Assembly: GCF_000214375.1 (NCBI RefSeq)
Contig: NC_015578.1
Location: 310,001 to 374,000, forward strand
Length of the DNA stretch: 64,000 nt
Source of the DNA: Treponema primitia ZAS-2
GTDB lineage: Bacteria; Spirochaetota; Spirochaetia; Treponematales; Breznakiellaceae
Reading direction: 5' to 3'
The position numbers and the translations under genes are program-made. Positions 41,521 to 50,038 of the stretch are shown in pieces (positions within the stretch are counted from its first letter, which is position 1; each line of letters begins with the position of its first letter). The notes beneath the pieces were generated by a model. That model saw only the letters and a list, made by a program, of their open reading frames with translations. It ran no database searches and had not been told where the DNA came from.

Positions 41521-43806
41521 ATGTTTTTACGGGAACTTACCATTTCTGCGGATCATGTGGCAGGCATCGGTCCCGAATCCGTCAAATTCCTGGCCAAGGC
41601 CGGGGTCATCAATGTGGCGGATCTGCTCTGTTACTATCCTCGCAGATGGGAGGACCGGAGCCGGCAGGTACCCCTTAGGGATTATAGATCCGCAACGGTG
41701 TGCACAGTAGTAAAAGTAATCGCCCATGACTGGTTTTATGTAGGACCTAAAAGAACCCTGAAAATTTACATTGAAGATGAAAGCGCCCAGGCGGTGGTGC
41801 TGTGTTTCAACCGGGATTTTATGAAAGACACCATGCTGGTTGGAAACTACTACCGGCTTTGGGGCGCCTTTGAGTATAAACAGAAATACGGCGAGGTACA
41901 GGCTTCCGTCGTTGATACGGAGCTTTGCGAAGAGGGCGCCAGCATTGGGCCGGAGCTAAGAAGCCCCAAGGGATTCGGGCATATCGTTCCGGTCTATCCC
42001 CTGCGGGGAAAACTGACCCAGGGGAATCTGCGGAAGTTCATCCGCCAGGCTTGGATACAATACGCCAAACCCCTGGAGGACGAGCTTCCCCAGGCTATCA
42101 TTCAGCGGGACGGCCTTTTCCCCAAAAGTCTTGCAATCAGGGCCTACCACTTTCCCAAATCCATGGAGGAAAAGGATCAGGCCCGGAAGTCTCTGATCTA
42201 CGAAGAGCTTTTCTACCTGGAAGTGATGGTGGGGAAACGCGCCATGGAACGACGCGCAACCCGGGAAACATCGGCGCCTGTCAGCAGCGATACTGCGCGG
42301 GTAACTGCGTTGCAAGCAGCGCCGAGTCCCGGCATTTCCGGCGTCGGCTCCTCCGGGGAATTTTTTCCTCTGCAGGCACATCTTCTGGAACGGCTCCCCT
42401 TCGACCTCACCCCGGGGCAGACAGCGGCTATTAGTGAAATTAACCGGGATATGGATGGCCCCTATCCCATGGCCCGGCTGCTCCAGGGCGATGTGGGGTC
42501 AGGAAAAACCCTGGTAGCTTTTCTGGCGGCCCTGCGGGCGGTGGAGGGGGGCAGCGGGAAGGCCGGGCGGGCGAGACAGGCGGCTGCACCTGGTCAGGCA
42601 ACGGCGCTACCCGGGCAGGCGGTGATCATGGCGCCCACGGAACTGCTGGCCCGGCAGCACGCGGAAAACGCCGCCCGGCTTCTGGAGCCCCTGGGTATCA
42701 GGCCGGCTTTTTTGACCGGGAACATCAAGGCTGCCGGGCGGTCCCGGCTGTTAAAGGCCCTGGCTGCAGGGGATATAGATCTGGCGGTGGGGACCCACGC
42801 CCTCTTTTCTCGGGATGTGGCCTACCGGAACTTGCGCCTGGTGGTGATAGACGAGCAGCACCGCTTCGGGGTAACCCAGCGCCAGGCCATCATGGCCAAG
42901 GGCTATGCAGGGGAAAATCCGGCCCTTCCGGACTTATTGATGATGAGCGCCACCCCCATTCCTCGTACTTTGGCTTTGACGGTTTTCGGCGACATGGACG
43001 TGTCGGTGATCCCCGACCTGCCCCCGGGCCGCAAGCCCATAAAGACCCACCTGGCCCGTGAAGCTAGCGAAGGGCGGGTCTACAACTTTATTCGCAACGA
43101 GCTGGCCGCAGGGCGGCAGGCCTATTTTGTCTATCCCCTGATCGAGGCAGACCTGAATAAAAACCTGAAGGATGCGGAATCCATGGCGGAGCGGCTTGCA
43201 AAAAAAGTTTTCCCCGAATACCCCGTTGCCCTGGTCCATTCAAAGCTGGATGACGAGGAAAAACGGCAAACCATGGAAAAGTTCCGCCTGGGGGAAATCC
43301 GCGTGTTGGTGGCCACCAGCGTGGTGGAGGTGGGGGTGGATGTACCCAACGCGAGCTGCATGGTGGTAGAACACGCCGAGCGCTTCGGCCTTTCAGCCCT
43401 GCACCAGCTCCGGGGCAGGGTTGGCCGTGGAGAGGCGCAGTCTTACTGTTTCCTGGTGTACTCCGATGCATCCGATGAGTCGCCGGGGATGCTGCCCGAA
43501 GCCGGTGCGGCCCTGACCGATGACGGCAAGACCCGGCTGAAGGTGATGCTGGAAAACACCGACGGCTTTGTTATCGCCGAGGAGGACCTGAAACTCCGGG
43601 GCCCGGGGCAAATCGCCGGCATAGAGCAGTCAGGCTACCTTTCCCTAGGTATAGCCGAACCCATCCGGGATGCAGAGGAACTCGCCCGGGCCCGGATCGA
43701 CGCCTTTGCCATACTGGAGGAGGACCCAGGCCTGCTCCTGCCGGAACACCGCCGCATAGCCCAGGTGCTGGAACGGGCCCCGCCTTTTTCAAATATAACT
43801 TTGTAG
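41521..43806 (+). CDS. recG: ATP-dependent DNA helicase RecG with insertions
   Basis: A 761-residue superfamily 2 helicase that reverses stalled forks and processes Holliday junctions. N-terminal wedge (OB) domain begins with the VAGIGPESVKFLAKAGV segment; motif I GDVGSGKT (~326), motif Ia MAPTELLARQH, DEQHRFG (II), MSATPIPRT (III), and motifs V-VI (VATSVVEVGVDVPNA, HQLRGRVGRG) are all there. Two low-complexity stretches interrupt it: residues ~246-282 before the helicase core, and ~20 residues (about 42545-42615) between motifs I and Ia. Both are Gly/Ala/Pro/Ser-rich. Helicase function probably survives. Confidence 0.95.
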   Translation: MFLRELTISADHVAGIGPESVKFLAKAGVINVADLLCYYPRRWEDRSRQVPLRDYRSATVCTVVKVIAHDWFYVGPKRTLKIYIEDESAQAVVLCFNRDFMKDTMLVGNYYRLWGAFEYKQKYGEVQASVVDTELCEEGASIGPELRSPKGFGHIVPVYPLRGKLTQGNLRKFIRQAWIQYAKPLEDELPQAIIQRDGLFPKSLAIRAYHFPKSMEEKDQARKSLIYEELFYLEVMVGKRAMERRATRETSAPVSSDTARVTALQAAPSPGISGVGSSGEFFPLQAHLLERLPFDLTPGQTAAISEINRDMDGPYPMARLLQGDVGSGKTLVAFLAALRAVEGGSGKAGRARQAAAPGQATALPGQAVIMAPTELLARQHAENAARLLEPLGIRPAFLTGNIKAAGRSRLLKALAAGDIDLAVGTHALFSRDVAYRNLRLVVIDEQHRFGVTQRQAIMAKGYAGENPALPDLLMMSATPIPRTLALTVFGDMDVSVIPDLPPGRKPIKTHLAREASEGRVYNFIRNELAAGRQAYFVYPLIEADLNKNLKDAESMAERLAKKVFPEYPVALVHSKLDDEEKRQTMEKFRLGEIRVLVATSVVEVGVDVPNASCMVVEHAERFGLSALHQLRGRVGRGEAQSYCFLVYSDASDESPGMLPEAGAALTDDGKTRLKVMLENTDGFVIAEEDLKLRGPGQIAGIEQSGYLSLGIAEPIRDAEELARARIDAFAILEEDPGLLLPEHRRIAQVLERAPPFSNITL

Positions 43807-43837
43807 TGGGGTTTAAAGCAGTTTTGTGGTAATGTAT

Positions 43838-43884
43838 CAAAATGACCCATAAAATCACCTGATTTAGCGAAGTGAGTCATTTTG
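43838..43884. repeat. Inverted repeat after recG
   Basis: CAAAATGAC (43838-43846) pairs with GTCATTTTG (43876-43884), 9 bp, with a 29-base loop, shortly downstream of the recG stop. No T-tract follows. Possibly an mRNA 3' structure or regulator site. Confidence 0.35.
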
Positions 43885-44008
43885 GAACCCTATAAGCCCG
43901 GTCTTTTCTTATTGCGTTAAAACGACACAATTTCTGTTTCCAACGAAATTATTTTTCTTTCGTTAGATGAATTGTCAATTGTAAGCTGCCAACCATAAAT
44001 CGACATAA

Positions 44009-44025
44009 CTTTATATATTATAAAG
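44009..44025. promoter_or_regulatory. Palindrome upstream of the sigma gene
   Basis: CTTTATA-TAT-TATAAAG, a perfect 7-bp inverted repeat ~80 bases before the predicted sigma-54 start site, a position suitable for an activator. A related inverted repeat AACGAAA...TTTCGTT lies near 43939-43961. Confidence 0.3.
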
Positions 44026-44061
44026 AATTACGAAACAAAAACACTTTTGAAGTTTAAATCT

Positions 44062-44076
44062 TGCAAATCATTTGCA
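44062..44076. promoter_or_regulatory. Palindrome abutting the -24 box
   Basis: TGCAAAT-C-ATTTGCA is a perfect inverted repeat that ends three bases before the TGGCATG box of the sigma-54 promoter. Its position overlaps -28 to -43, more suited to a repressor than to an enhancer. Confidence 0.4.
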
Positions 44077-44079
44077 GTT

Positions 44080-44095
44080 TGGCATGGTTCTTGCT
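44080..44095 (+). promoter_or_regulatory. Sigma-54 (-24/-12) promoter
   Basis: TGGCATG-GTTC-TTGCT agrees closely with the sigma-54 consensus TGGCACG-N4-TTGCW; the GG and GC dinucleotides are correctly placed. It lies 35 bases upstream of the start of the group 2 sigma gene, giving a predicted start site near 44105-44107. Only one base (T for C) departs from the consensus core. Confidence 0.75.
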
Positions 44096-44129
44096 TATTA
44101 TATATAACGAATAATAATAGGAGGCCCTA

Positions 44130-45032
44130 ATGGCAACAATGACAGCGAAAGTAAAAAAAGAGACCCGGAACATTCAGCGAAATTCTTCCCGGAGCACTAA
44201 TTCCGATGAAAATATTCTCTCCATGTATTTAAAAGAAATTAATAAGATCCCCCTTTTGGCCAGAGAAGAGGAAGAGGAAGCTGCCCGCCAGGCAGCCAAG
44301 GGAAACCGCGCTTCCCAGCACAAACTGATTAACGCCAATCTCCGATTTGTGGTCAACGTGGCTAAAAAATACCAGGGCCAGGGGCTTCCCCTTTCGGACC
44401 TGATCAGTGAAGGGAATATCGGCCTTATGAACGCTATTGAGCGCTACGATGTGGACAAGGGCTACCACTTCATTTCCTATGCGGTCTGGTGGATACGCCA
44501 AGCCATACTCAAGGCGATTTGCGAAAAATCCCGGATGATTCGGCTGCCTCTGAACCGGGCCAATGAGTTGGTGCAGATTGAGAAAGCCAAGAAGTGCGTC
44601 CAGGAAGTCGGCAGCGGAGAGGCGGAGATCAACGAGATCGCCAGGCTCCTGGAAATGGAACCGGACCATGTGGCGGATCTGATCAATATTAGCCGGGACC
44701 TGGTTTCCCTGGAAAACCCTGTGTATGATGAGAAGAATTCTTCTACCCTGGGTGATTTTATCGAAGACGAACATTACGCTTCCCCGGAGAAGTACGCCAC
44801 CGATTCGGCCCTCCAGGACGATATTGAGTCGGTGTTAGGCACCCTCAATCCCAAGGAAGCGGACATCATCCGCTACCGTTTCGGCCTGGGCGCAAAGGCC
44901 CCCATGTCCTTAAAGGAAATTGGGGATCGCTTCAACCTGACCAAAGAACGGATCCGCCAGATTGAGAAAAAGGCCCTTAGGCGCTTACAGCACCCTTCAC
45001 GGATGTGTGTCCTTGAAAGTTATGTAGCCTAA
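44130..45032 (+). CDS. Group 2 sigma-70 family factor (RpoS-like)
   Basis: A 300-residue sigma factor lacking region 1.1. Region 1.2 is SMYLKEINKIPLLAREEEEE; region 2 contains NLRFVVNVAKKY, LISEGNIGLMNAIERYD and FISYAVWWIRQAI (the -10-binding part); region 3 is LNRANELVQIEKAKK; region 4 ends with SLKEIGDRFNLTKERIRQIE, a -35-binding HTH. Size and architecture fit RpoS-type (group 2) sigmas rather than the long primary sigma. GGAGGCCC precedes the ATG. The sigma-54 promoter upstream makes it the likely downstream step of an RpoN-RpoS cascade, as in Borrelia. Confidence 0.9.
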   Translation: MATMTAKVKKETRNIQRNSSRSTNSDENILSMYLKEINKIPLLAREEEEEAARQAAKGNRASQHKLINANLRFVVNVAKKYQGQGLPLSDLISEGNIGLMNAIERYDVDKGYHFISYAVWWIRQAILKAICEKSRMIRLPLNRANELVQIEKAKKCVQEVGSGEAEINEIARLLEMEPDHVADLINISRDLVSLENPVYDEKNSSTLGDFIEDEHYASPEKYATDSALQDDIESVLGTLNPKEADIIRYRFGLGAKAPMSLKEIGDRFNLTKERIRQIEKKALRRLQHPSRMCVLESYVA

Positions 45033-45049
45033 GCATTATTCTAATCTCT

Positions 45050-45742
45050 ATGGAACCTACTTTTGGCAAAGCGCCCCCTCTGGGGGCGCCATTTCTTCCC
45101 AATGCGGTTATCTTCGACATGGACGGCCTGATGATTGACTCGGAAAGGCCGGGGATTCGTGCCTGGATAGACGCCGCCCGGGAGTTAGGCTGGGATATGG
45201 CCGAAGAGCTGATACTTCAGGCTGTAGGGAGAAATGAAGAATCCACCAAAAATCTCCTGATCGACGCCTTCGGCCCGGGTTTCCCCTATGAAAAGGTCCG
45301 GGATTTAACCCGGGAACGTATTATTGAACGAGCAGAAAAAGAAGGTATTCCCCACCGCCCCGGGCTCATCGCCCTGCTGGATCACCTTGCCGCCCTGAAA
45401 GTCCCCCTGGGTGTAGCCACTTCAACAGACCGGGAAGCCGCCCTATGGAAGCTCCGCAAGGCAGGAATACTGGAACGTTTTTCCGCAATGACCTTTGGTG
45501 ATGAAATCCGCCGGGGCAAACCCGATCCGGACATCTTCCTTCTGGCAGCAGCCCGCCTGGGCGAAGCGCCCCGGGACTGCATAGGCTTCGAAGACTCCCC
45601 TGCGGGTCTCATGGCCCTCCACGCCGCAGGAATCCGATCGGTATTTGTTAAAGATATTCTGGAACCCTCGCCAGAGGTCCTGGCTACAGTCTGGCATCGC
45701 TGCGCCGACCTAGCAGAAGCCCGCGCCCTCTTCGGCCACTAA
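45050..45742 (+). CDS. HAD-superfamily phosphatase, beta-phosphoglucomutase-like
   Basis: A 230-residue HAD hydrolase. Motif I FDMDGLMIDSE (nucleophile Asp and general acid Asp, residues ~24-34), motif II ATSTDR (Thr/Ser), motif III lysine in RGKPDPDIFLLAA and motif IV FEDSPAGL. The helical cap after motif I puts it in subgroup I, which covers beta-phosphoglucomutases and sugar phosphatases. Substrate unknown. It follows the sigma gene by 17 bases, without a clear ribosome-binding site; the true start could be a few codons later. Confidence 0.85.
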   Translation: MEPTFGKAPPLGAPFLPNAVIFDMDGLMIDSERPGIRAWIDAARELGWDMAEELILQAVGRNEESTKNLLIDAFGPGFPYEKVRDLTRERIIERAEKEGIPHRPGLIALLDHLAALKVPLGVATSTDREAALWKLRKAGILERFSAMTFGDEIRRGKPDPDIFLLAAARLGEAPRDCIGFEDSPAGLMALHAAGIRSVFVKDILEPSPEVLATVWHRCADLAEARALFGH

Positions 45743-45750
45743 CCCCTTTC

Positions 45751-45840
45751 CAAAGCGCCGCCGAAGGCGCGCCCAAGCCATTCCATGTAGCGTTTCCAAA
45801 CTCCCCAAGCCCCGCCGGAGGCGCAACCAAGGCCATCCCC
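45751..45840. repeat. GC-rich imperfect direct repeat
   Basis: AAGCGCCGCCGAAGGCGC (from 45753) and AAGCCCCGCCGGAGGCGC (from 45807), each followed by a related (A)CCAAG.CCAT.CC tail. Two ~33-base units. The flanking stem-loop element follows at 45861. No open frame in 45743-46002. Confidence 0.5.
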
Positions 45841-45860
45841 CCCAGGCTTTTAACCAAGGC

Positions 45861-45985
45861 GCCGGCAGGGTGGGGGAGCCTTCGGGGGGCGTCTATGGAA
45901 TTCCCCGCCGTAGCAGACCGCGTAGCGGGCTGACGGAGGCGGACTCAACATGTTAGCCCCCCGAAGGCTTCCCCGCCCTGCCGGC
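45861..45985 (+). repeat. Long stem-loop element, copy 2
   Basis: 30-base arms 45861-45890 and 45956-45985 pair along their whole length: 28 Watson-Crick pairs and two G-U wobbles on the plus strand. The 65-base loop (GTCTATGGAATTCCCCGC...) aligns with the loop of the element at 34709-34831 in inverse orientation. The element lies between two convergent genes. Confidence 0.8.
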
Positions 45986-46002
45986 ATTTGTTTAAAGAGC
46001 CG

Positions 46003-47118
46003 CTAGTATTCTTCCCGCAGCCAAACTTCCCGGAAACCCGCATTGTAGAGCCGTTCCCCCACGCCCTGCATCTCAAAGCCCCGAATCCAGGGAATGAGTA
46101 CCCGGGTCATGGTGCCCTGTTGTTCAAAGACCGGGCTGAACCCGGCGTTTAACAGGCGGTCAAAAACCTCCTGGGCGTTTATCCGGGCTTTGAAGGAGCC
46201 TACCTGGACCCGGTACACCGTGTTATCACGGGCGCCTGGCATATGGGGTATCACCTTGACTGCGGGACCTTGACGGGGTGGCGGGGGGGCCAGAGTCGGA
46301 GCAGGCGCATAGGCCGGCGGGGCCGGAACTTGGGCCGGGCCGTTTACCCTGGGCCGTTCAATCCCTGAAATCCAGGGTGCGGCCAGTTCCGGCAGCAGGG
46401 GATCAGTGGGTATAGGCCGGGGAATAAAGGGTTCCTGCTCCCAAGGGGGAACAATGGGTTCAATTTCTGAGGTTGGGGTTATTCCGGACGGTGCCGGGGA
46501 GGCTGCGGCAGGGATCGGCACGGAAGCCACCGGGGGCGGGGGAAGGGTATCAGAAGCAGCCGGCTCAGATGTTGCAGCTACTGGCTCCGGGGCATCTGTA
46601 GGCCCCGGGGTGACAGCAGCCACAGGCGCCGCTGGGGTAGTTACCCCAGGCGCGGGTATTGTAGCCGATGTTGGCGCAACAGCTACAGGCGCCGCCGGGA
46701 CAGTTGCCCCAGGCGCGGGTGTGGCAGCCGGTGTTACCGCCGCAGTAGCTGTTGCTGCTACAGGCGCCGCAGTTGTTCCTGCGTCCTGATTCAATATCGC
46801 TTCAATGGTTACCTGGGTAGTATCGTCAAACATGGCAATGGCCGCGGCTGCGGCAGGGGAAAGGTTTATGATCCGGGAATTTGACTGGCCTATACGCTCA
46901 GTAATTGTTACCGTGGCCTCGGCGCCCGTCTCCAGATTGGTTACCTTAACTTCCTGGCCTATAGGCAGGATGGCGTGACCTGCAACGAGTTCATCCGATT
47001 CCAGATCCTGGGTTGCCGCACCGGTTTGAACATAATTCAATGGTTTGGCCTGGGCTGCGCAAATCGCAGTAAGCATTACACTGAACAACAGTACGGTAAG
47101 CACACGTTTAATCATCAT
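46003..47118 (-). CDS. Exported RlpA-like protein with SPOR domain
   Basis: A 371-residue exported protein. Signal peptide MMIKRVLTVLLFSVMLTAIC. Residues ~25-110 resemble the double-psi beta-barrel of RlpA (LVAGHAILPIGQEVKVTNLE, then ITERIGQSNSRIINLSPAA), which binds or cleaves peptidoglycan glycan strands. A long Pro/Ala/Thr-rich linker follows (~110-295). The last ~75 residues are a SPOR domain (YRVQVGSFKARINAQEVFDR), which binds denuded glycan at division sites. I start at ATG 47118, though ATG 47115 has better spacing to AAAGGGG. Role in the envelope is inferred. Confidence 0.8.
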   Translation of the reverse strand: MMIKRVLTVLLFSVMLTAICAAQAKPLNYVQTGAATQDLESDELVAGHAILPIGQEVKVTNLETGAEATVTITERIGQSNSRIINLSPAAAAAIAMFDDTTQVTIEAILNQDAGTTAAPVAATATAAVTPAATPAPGATVPAAPVAVAPTSATIPAPGVTTPAAPVAAVTPGPTDAPEPVAATSEPAASDTLPPPPVASVPIPAAASPAPSGITPTSEIEPIVPPWEQEPFIPRPIPTDPLLPELAAPWISGIERPRVNGPAQVPAPPAYAPAPTLAPPPPRQGPAVKVIPHMPGARDNTVYRVQVGSFKARINAQEVFDRLLNAGFSPVFEQQGTMTRVLIPWIRGFEMQGVGERLYNAGFREVWLREEY

Positions 47119-47307
47119 TATTCCCCTTTCATCGGGTTTTCCCACAGCGGCGCCACAGGCCGGCCCCGGTAATTTGGTCTAGTATTACCTAGTATTACCT
47201 ATACTAAGGGAAAAACCAAGGTCGTAATCTGAATTTCGGCATTTTTAGTCTTGGATATTACCTAAAAAAATACCAGCCAAGGAGAAATTGCTTTGCTGTA
47301 TGGGGTG

Positions 47308-47964
47308 CTACAGGATTTGACGGCGGCGGGAATTTACATAGCGAGAAAAATCATTGATGTTTTTGACCACAATACGGTCACTGAGGAGTTCCATCCGGCG
47401 CTGGGTGACAAAATGGTTGATGATTTCCCGGGCTTCGTTGACGCTCATGGCTGCCCAGTGGGCTATATCATCTACGGTGGTGCGGAATTCACGGCGGTCG
47501 ATGGTCTTGTCATTGTCGGCCTGCTGTTCGTCCAGCATCAGAAAGACGTCCGCAATACGGGCCTGGGGTTCCTCCAGGGTGAGAATCATGAATTTGCGCT
47601 TTGAATCGTACAGGCGTCTTGCAAAGGTTCGCAGGAGTTTCAGGGCTATCTGGGGATTTCCGGATATGAGAATTTCAAAATTTTTCCGGTTGAATTCCAG
47701 AACCTGCACCTTGTCCAAGGCTATGGCAGTGGCGGACCGGGGGGAATTTTCCAGGATCGCCATTTCGCCGAAGGTTTCCGGGGGCTGGAGTATGTCTAGG
47801 GTTTTTTCCACATCCCCGAGAACCTTGACCAGTTCTACCCGGCCTTCCTGGATGAGGTAAAAGGTATCCCCGGGTTCGAATTCGGAGAAGATCATCTCCC
47901 CGGGCTTGAAGGTCCGGGTAAAACGGGCAAAGACGGAAAGATCCGCCTCGGGAAGCAGGGCCAT
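47308..47964 (-). CDS. Crp/Fnr-family regulator
   Basis: A 218-residue regulator. N-terminal cyclic-nucleotide-binding beta-roll: FKPGEMIFSEFEPGDTFYLI, GEMAILENSPRSATA. C-terminal winged helix-turn-helix: TTVDDIAHWAAMSVNEAREI. It could bind cAMP, c-di-GMP or another ligand; the usual Arg and Ser of the cAMP pocket are present in part (ENSPRSAT). The ATG at 47964 has GGGAGGTG six bases upstream, inside the end of the previous gene, so it is co-translated with it. Targets unknown. Confidence 0.85.
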   Translation of the reverse strand: MALLPEADLSVFARFTRTFKPGEMIFSEFEPGDTFYLIQEGRVELVKVLGDVEKTLDILQPPETFGEMAILENSPRSATAIALDKVQVLEFNRKNFEILISGNPQIALKLLRTFARRLYDSKRKFMILTLEEPQARIADVFLMLDEQQADNDKTIDRREFRTTVDDIAHWAAMSVNEAREIINHFVTQRRMELLSDRIVVKNINDFSRYVNSRRRQIL

Positions 47965-47965
47965 G

Positions 47966-48967
47966 CTAGGCACCTCCCAGACTGGACAGGGCTTTCTTTG
48001 CTTTCTGATGGACCGGCTCTTCCTGGTCGGGGATCATCGAAAGGATCTTTTTATAAAATACTATCGCCATATCCTTCATGCCCCGGTTTTCATGGGACTG
48101 GCCTATGAAGTACAGGGCATCCCCCAGGTTTGGGTGCTTGGGATAGCTGGTGATCATGATCGTAAAGTGCTGGATGCACTCATCAAATTTATTCATCATA
48201 AACAGACAGCGGCCGATTTCGTAAGTACTTTTTGCCATGTACTCCAGGTCCTCTTTGGCGTCCACGATCTGATTCAGGGCAACGAAAGCCTGCTGGAATT
48301 TTCCCTGGGAGATAAAACTGACTGCGTCATAATAGGCTTTGGCAGTGGCGGAACTGTTTTCCCCCGCAACGGCCTGGCCTATGGATGATTTTCGCCTGAT
48401 CGGTGGCGGGGGCGGCATAGCCTCTTGCCCGGAATTTTCGGTGACCTGCATATTTTGCGCCGCCTTAGCGGCATTCTTCCCCGAGGGGTAGTAGGTCAGA
48501 TAGCGGCCGAAAATATACTTTGCCTGGGAAAAACGTTTGTTTTTCAGGTAGTATTCCCCCACATTGTAGAGACTCTGCTCGGGATTTTCAGGATTATACC
48601 CTTCTTTTTCCATAATATTGGCGATTTGCTGGTGGACGCGCCGCTGCTGATTGGAAAAAACCTTGAGCATCTTCATGATTATCCGGGTATTGGAACTGGC
48701 CAATTGTTCAAATTCGGAAACCACAAAGGCCATAACGGTAGTTTCCTGGTAGGCAATGGCATTCTCTTCCCGGGGATACTTGCCCAGGGCGGATTTAACC
48801 CCAAAAAATTCCCCTTTCTGTACGGAGTCTAATATGTTCTCCCCATTTTCAATATCCTGATAGGAGAGATTTACCTTGCCACTCTGGAGCAGGTATATCT
48901 TTTCCGAGTTGGTTTCCCCGGCAAAATAGATAACCGCGCCGTCTCTGTATTGCAGTGTTTTAGGCAT
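47966..48967 (-). CDS. Cyclic-nucleotide-binding-like/TPR protein
   Basis: A 333-residue protein. Residues ~1-110 form a Crp-type beta-roll (FAGETNSEKIYLLQSGKVNL, KGEFFGVKSALGKYPREENA), but there is no helix-turn-helix. Residues ~125-330 are TPR-like helices (EQSLYNVGEYYLKNKRFSQA, AYYDAVSFISQGKFQQAFVA, DALYFIGQSHENRGMKDMA). It thus looks like a ligand-responsive scaffold rather than a regulator. The next gene, a true Crp/Fnr regulator, starts inside its end, so the pair probably acts together. Conserved pairs of this kind occur in spirochaetes as far as I remember. Confidence 0.75.
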   Translation of the reverse strand: MPKTLQYRDGAVIYFAGETNSEKIYLLQSGKVNLSYQDIENGENILDSVQKGEFFGVKSALGKYPREENAIAYQETTVMAFVVSEFEQLASSNTRIIMKMLKVFSNQQRRVHQQIANIMEKEGYNPENPEQSLYNVGEYYLKNKRFSQAKYIFGRYLTYYPSGKNAAKAAQNMQVTENSGQEAMPPPPPIRRKSSIGQAVAGENSSATAKAYYDAVSFISQGKFQQAFVALNQIVDAKEDLEYMAKSTYEIGRCLFMMNKFDECIQHFTIMITSYPKHPNLGDALYFIGQSHENRGMKDMAIVFYKKILSMIPDQEEPVHQKAKKALSSLGGA

Positions 48968-49113
48968 ACATCTCCAGAACCATCCTTACATATTCGTATT
49001 TTTATTTTATGTCGGTGGCCCCATACAGTCAACTGCTGGAATTCTGTTTAGCTAGGGATGCGCCTGGTACCTTTTACCCAATTATAGTATAGTTTACCCA
49101 TAATTGGAGAACC

Positions 49114-50001
49114 ATGATCGATCTGCATACCCATTCCAGGGCCTCCGACGGCTCTTTGACCCCTTCTCAGCTGATACAAGCCGCTAAAGAGCGGGGCATT
49201 TCCGCCCTTGCCTTGACGGATCACGATACCGTCGACGGCCTTGAAGAGGCCCGGGTGGAGGCGGTAAAGGCTGGGATACGGTTCATTCCGGGGATAGAGC
49301 TGGAGATACGGTATGAAAACGAAGCGGGGGCCAGCGCGGTTAGCGGGGAATTCCATCTTTTGGGCCTGGGGCTCCGGGAGATCGGGCCGGGTTTCCGGGA
49401 AACCCTGACAGATTTGGGCCGTAGGCGGGAAAACCGGAACTTACAGATCCTGGACCGCATGGTGGAGCAGGGGATCCAGGCGGAGTATAGCGAAGTCCAG
49501 GCGCTTTCCGGGGGCGGCTCTGTGGGGCGGCCCCATTTTGCGGACCTTTTGGTTAAACGGGGCATTGTGAAAAACCGGGAACAGGCTTTTGACCGGTTCC
49601 TGGGCAAGGGGCGGCCCCTGTATATCCCCAAGGAGGGGCTGGAATTTACCAGGGCCCTGAGCCTTGTCCGGGATGCCGGAGGTATCCCGGTGTTGGCCCA
49701 CCCCATGTCCCTCTATATTGCCTGGGGTCGGCTCCCGGACTTTATCGCGGATCTGGCTGCCCAGGGGCTTGCGGGTATTGAGGCTTGGCACCCCACCACT
49801 AAAGTCCAGGCCTGCAAACGTCTGGAAGAACTGGGAAGATCCCTGGGGCTCTACATCACCGCGGGCAGCGATTTTCATGGGGAGTCCCGGCCGGACCGGA
49901 AACTGGGGATCACCGCCGGGGGCCTGAAAATCGACGATTTTTTTCTGGATTCTATTCCCCCCTTGCAGAATCTACCTGAAAACGCTATAATTCAAGAATA
50001 A
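49114..50001 (+). CDS. PHP-domain phosphoesterase, YciV/RNase AM-like
   Basis: A 295-residue metal-dependent phosphoesterase. Metal ligands are seen in DLHTHSRASDGS (residue ~3), LTDHDTVDGLEEA, PGIELE, PVLAHPMSL and TAGSDFHG, the order typical of the 3',5'-nucleotide phosphatase/RNase AM family, which acts on short RNAs and on 3'-phosphoadenosine 5'-phosphate. The ATG is preceded by GGAG. The exact substrate is inferred. Two genes downstream lies an NrnA-like DHH enzyme, also for nanoRNA or pAp. Confidence 0.85.
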   Translation: MIDLHTHSRASDGSLTPSQLIQAAKERGISALALTDHDTVDGLEEARVEAVKAGIRFIPGIELEIRYENEAGASAVSGEFHLLGLGLREIGPGFRETLTDLGRRRENRNLQILDRMVEQGIQAEYSEVQALSGGGSVGRPHFADLLVKRGIVKNREQAFDRFLGKGRPLYIPKEGLEFTRALSLVRDAGGIPVLAHPMSLYIAWGRLPDFIADLAAQGLAGIEAWHPTTKVQACKRLEELGRSLGLYITAGSDFHGESRPDRKLGITAGGLKIDDFFLDSIPPLQNLPENAIIQE

Positions 50002-50038
50002 TTGTGATTGTTCCGAAACCCAATAGAGGGAGAACGCT

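Noticed and set aside
43810-44130. tRNA or small RNA gene between recG and the sigma gene
   Set aside because: No cloverleaf, no CCA end; the palindromes are better explained as regulator sites around the sigma-54 promoter.
45743-46002. Protein gene in the GC-rich gap
   Set aside because: No frame with a ribosome-binding site; the sequence is explained by direct repeats and a stem-loop.
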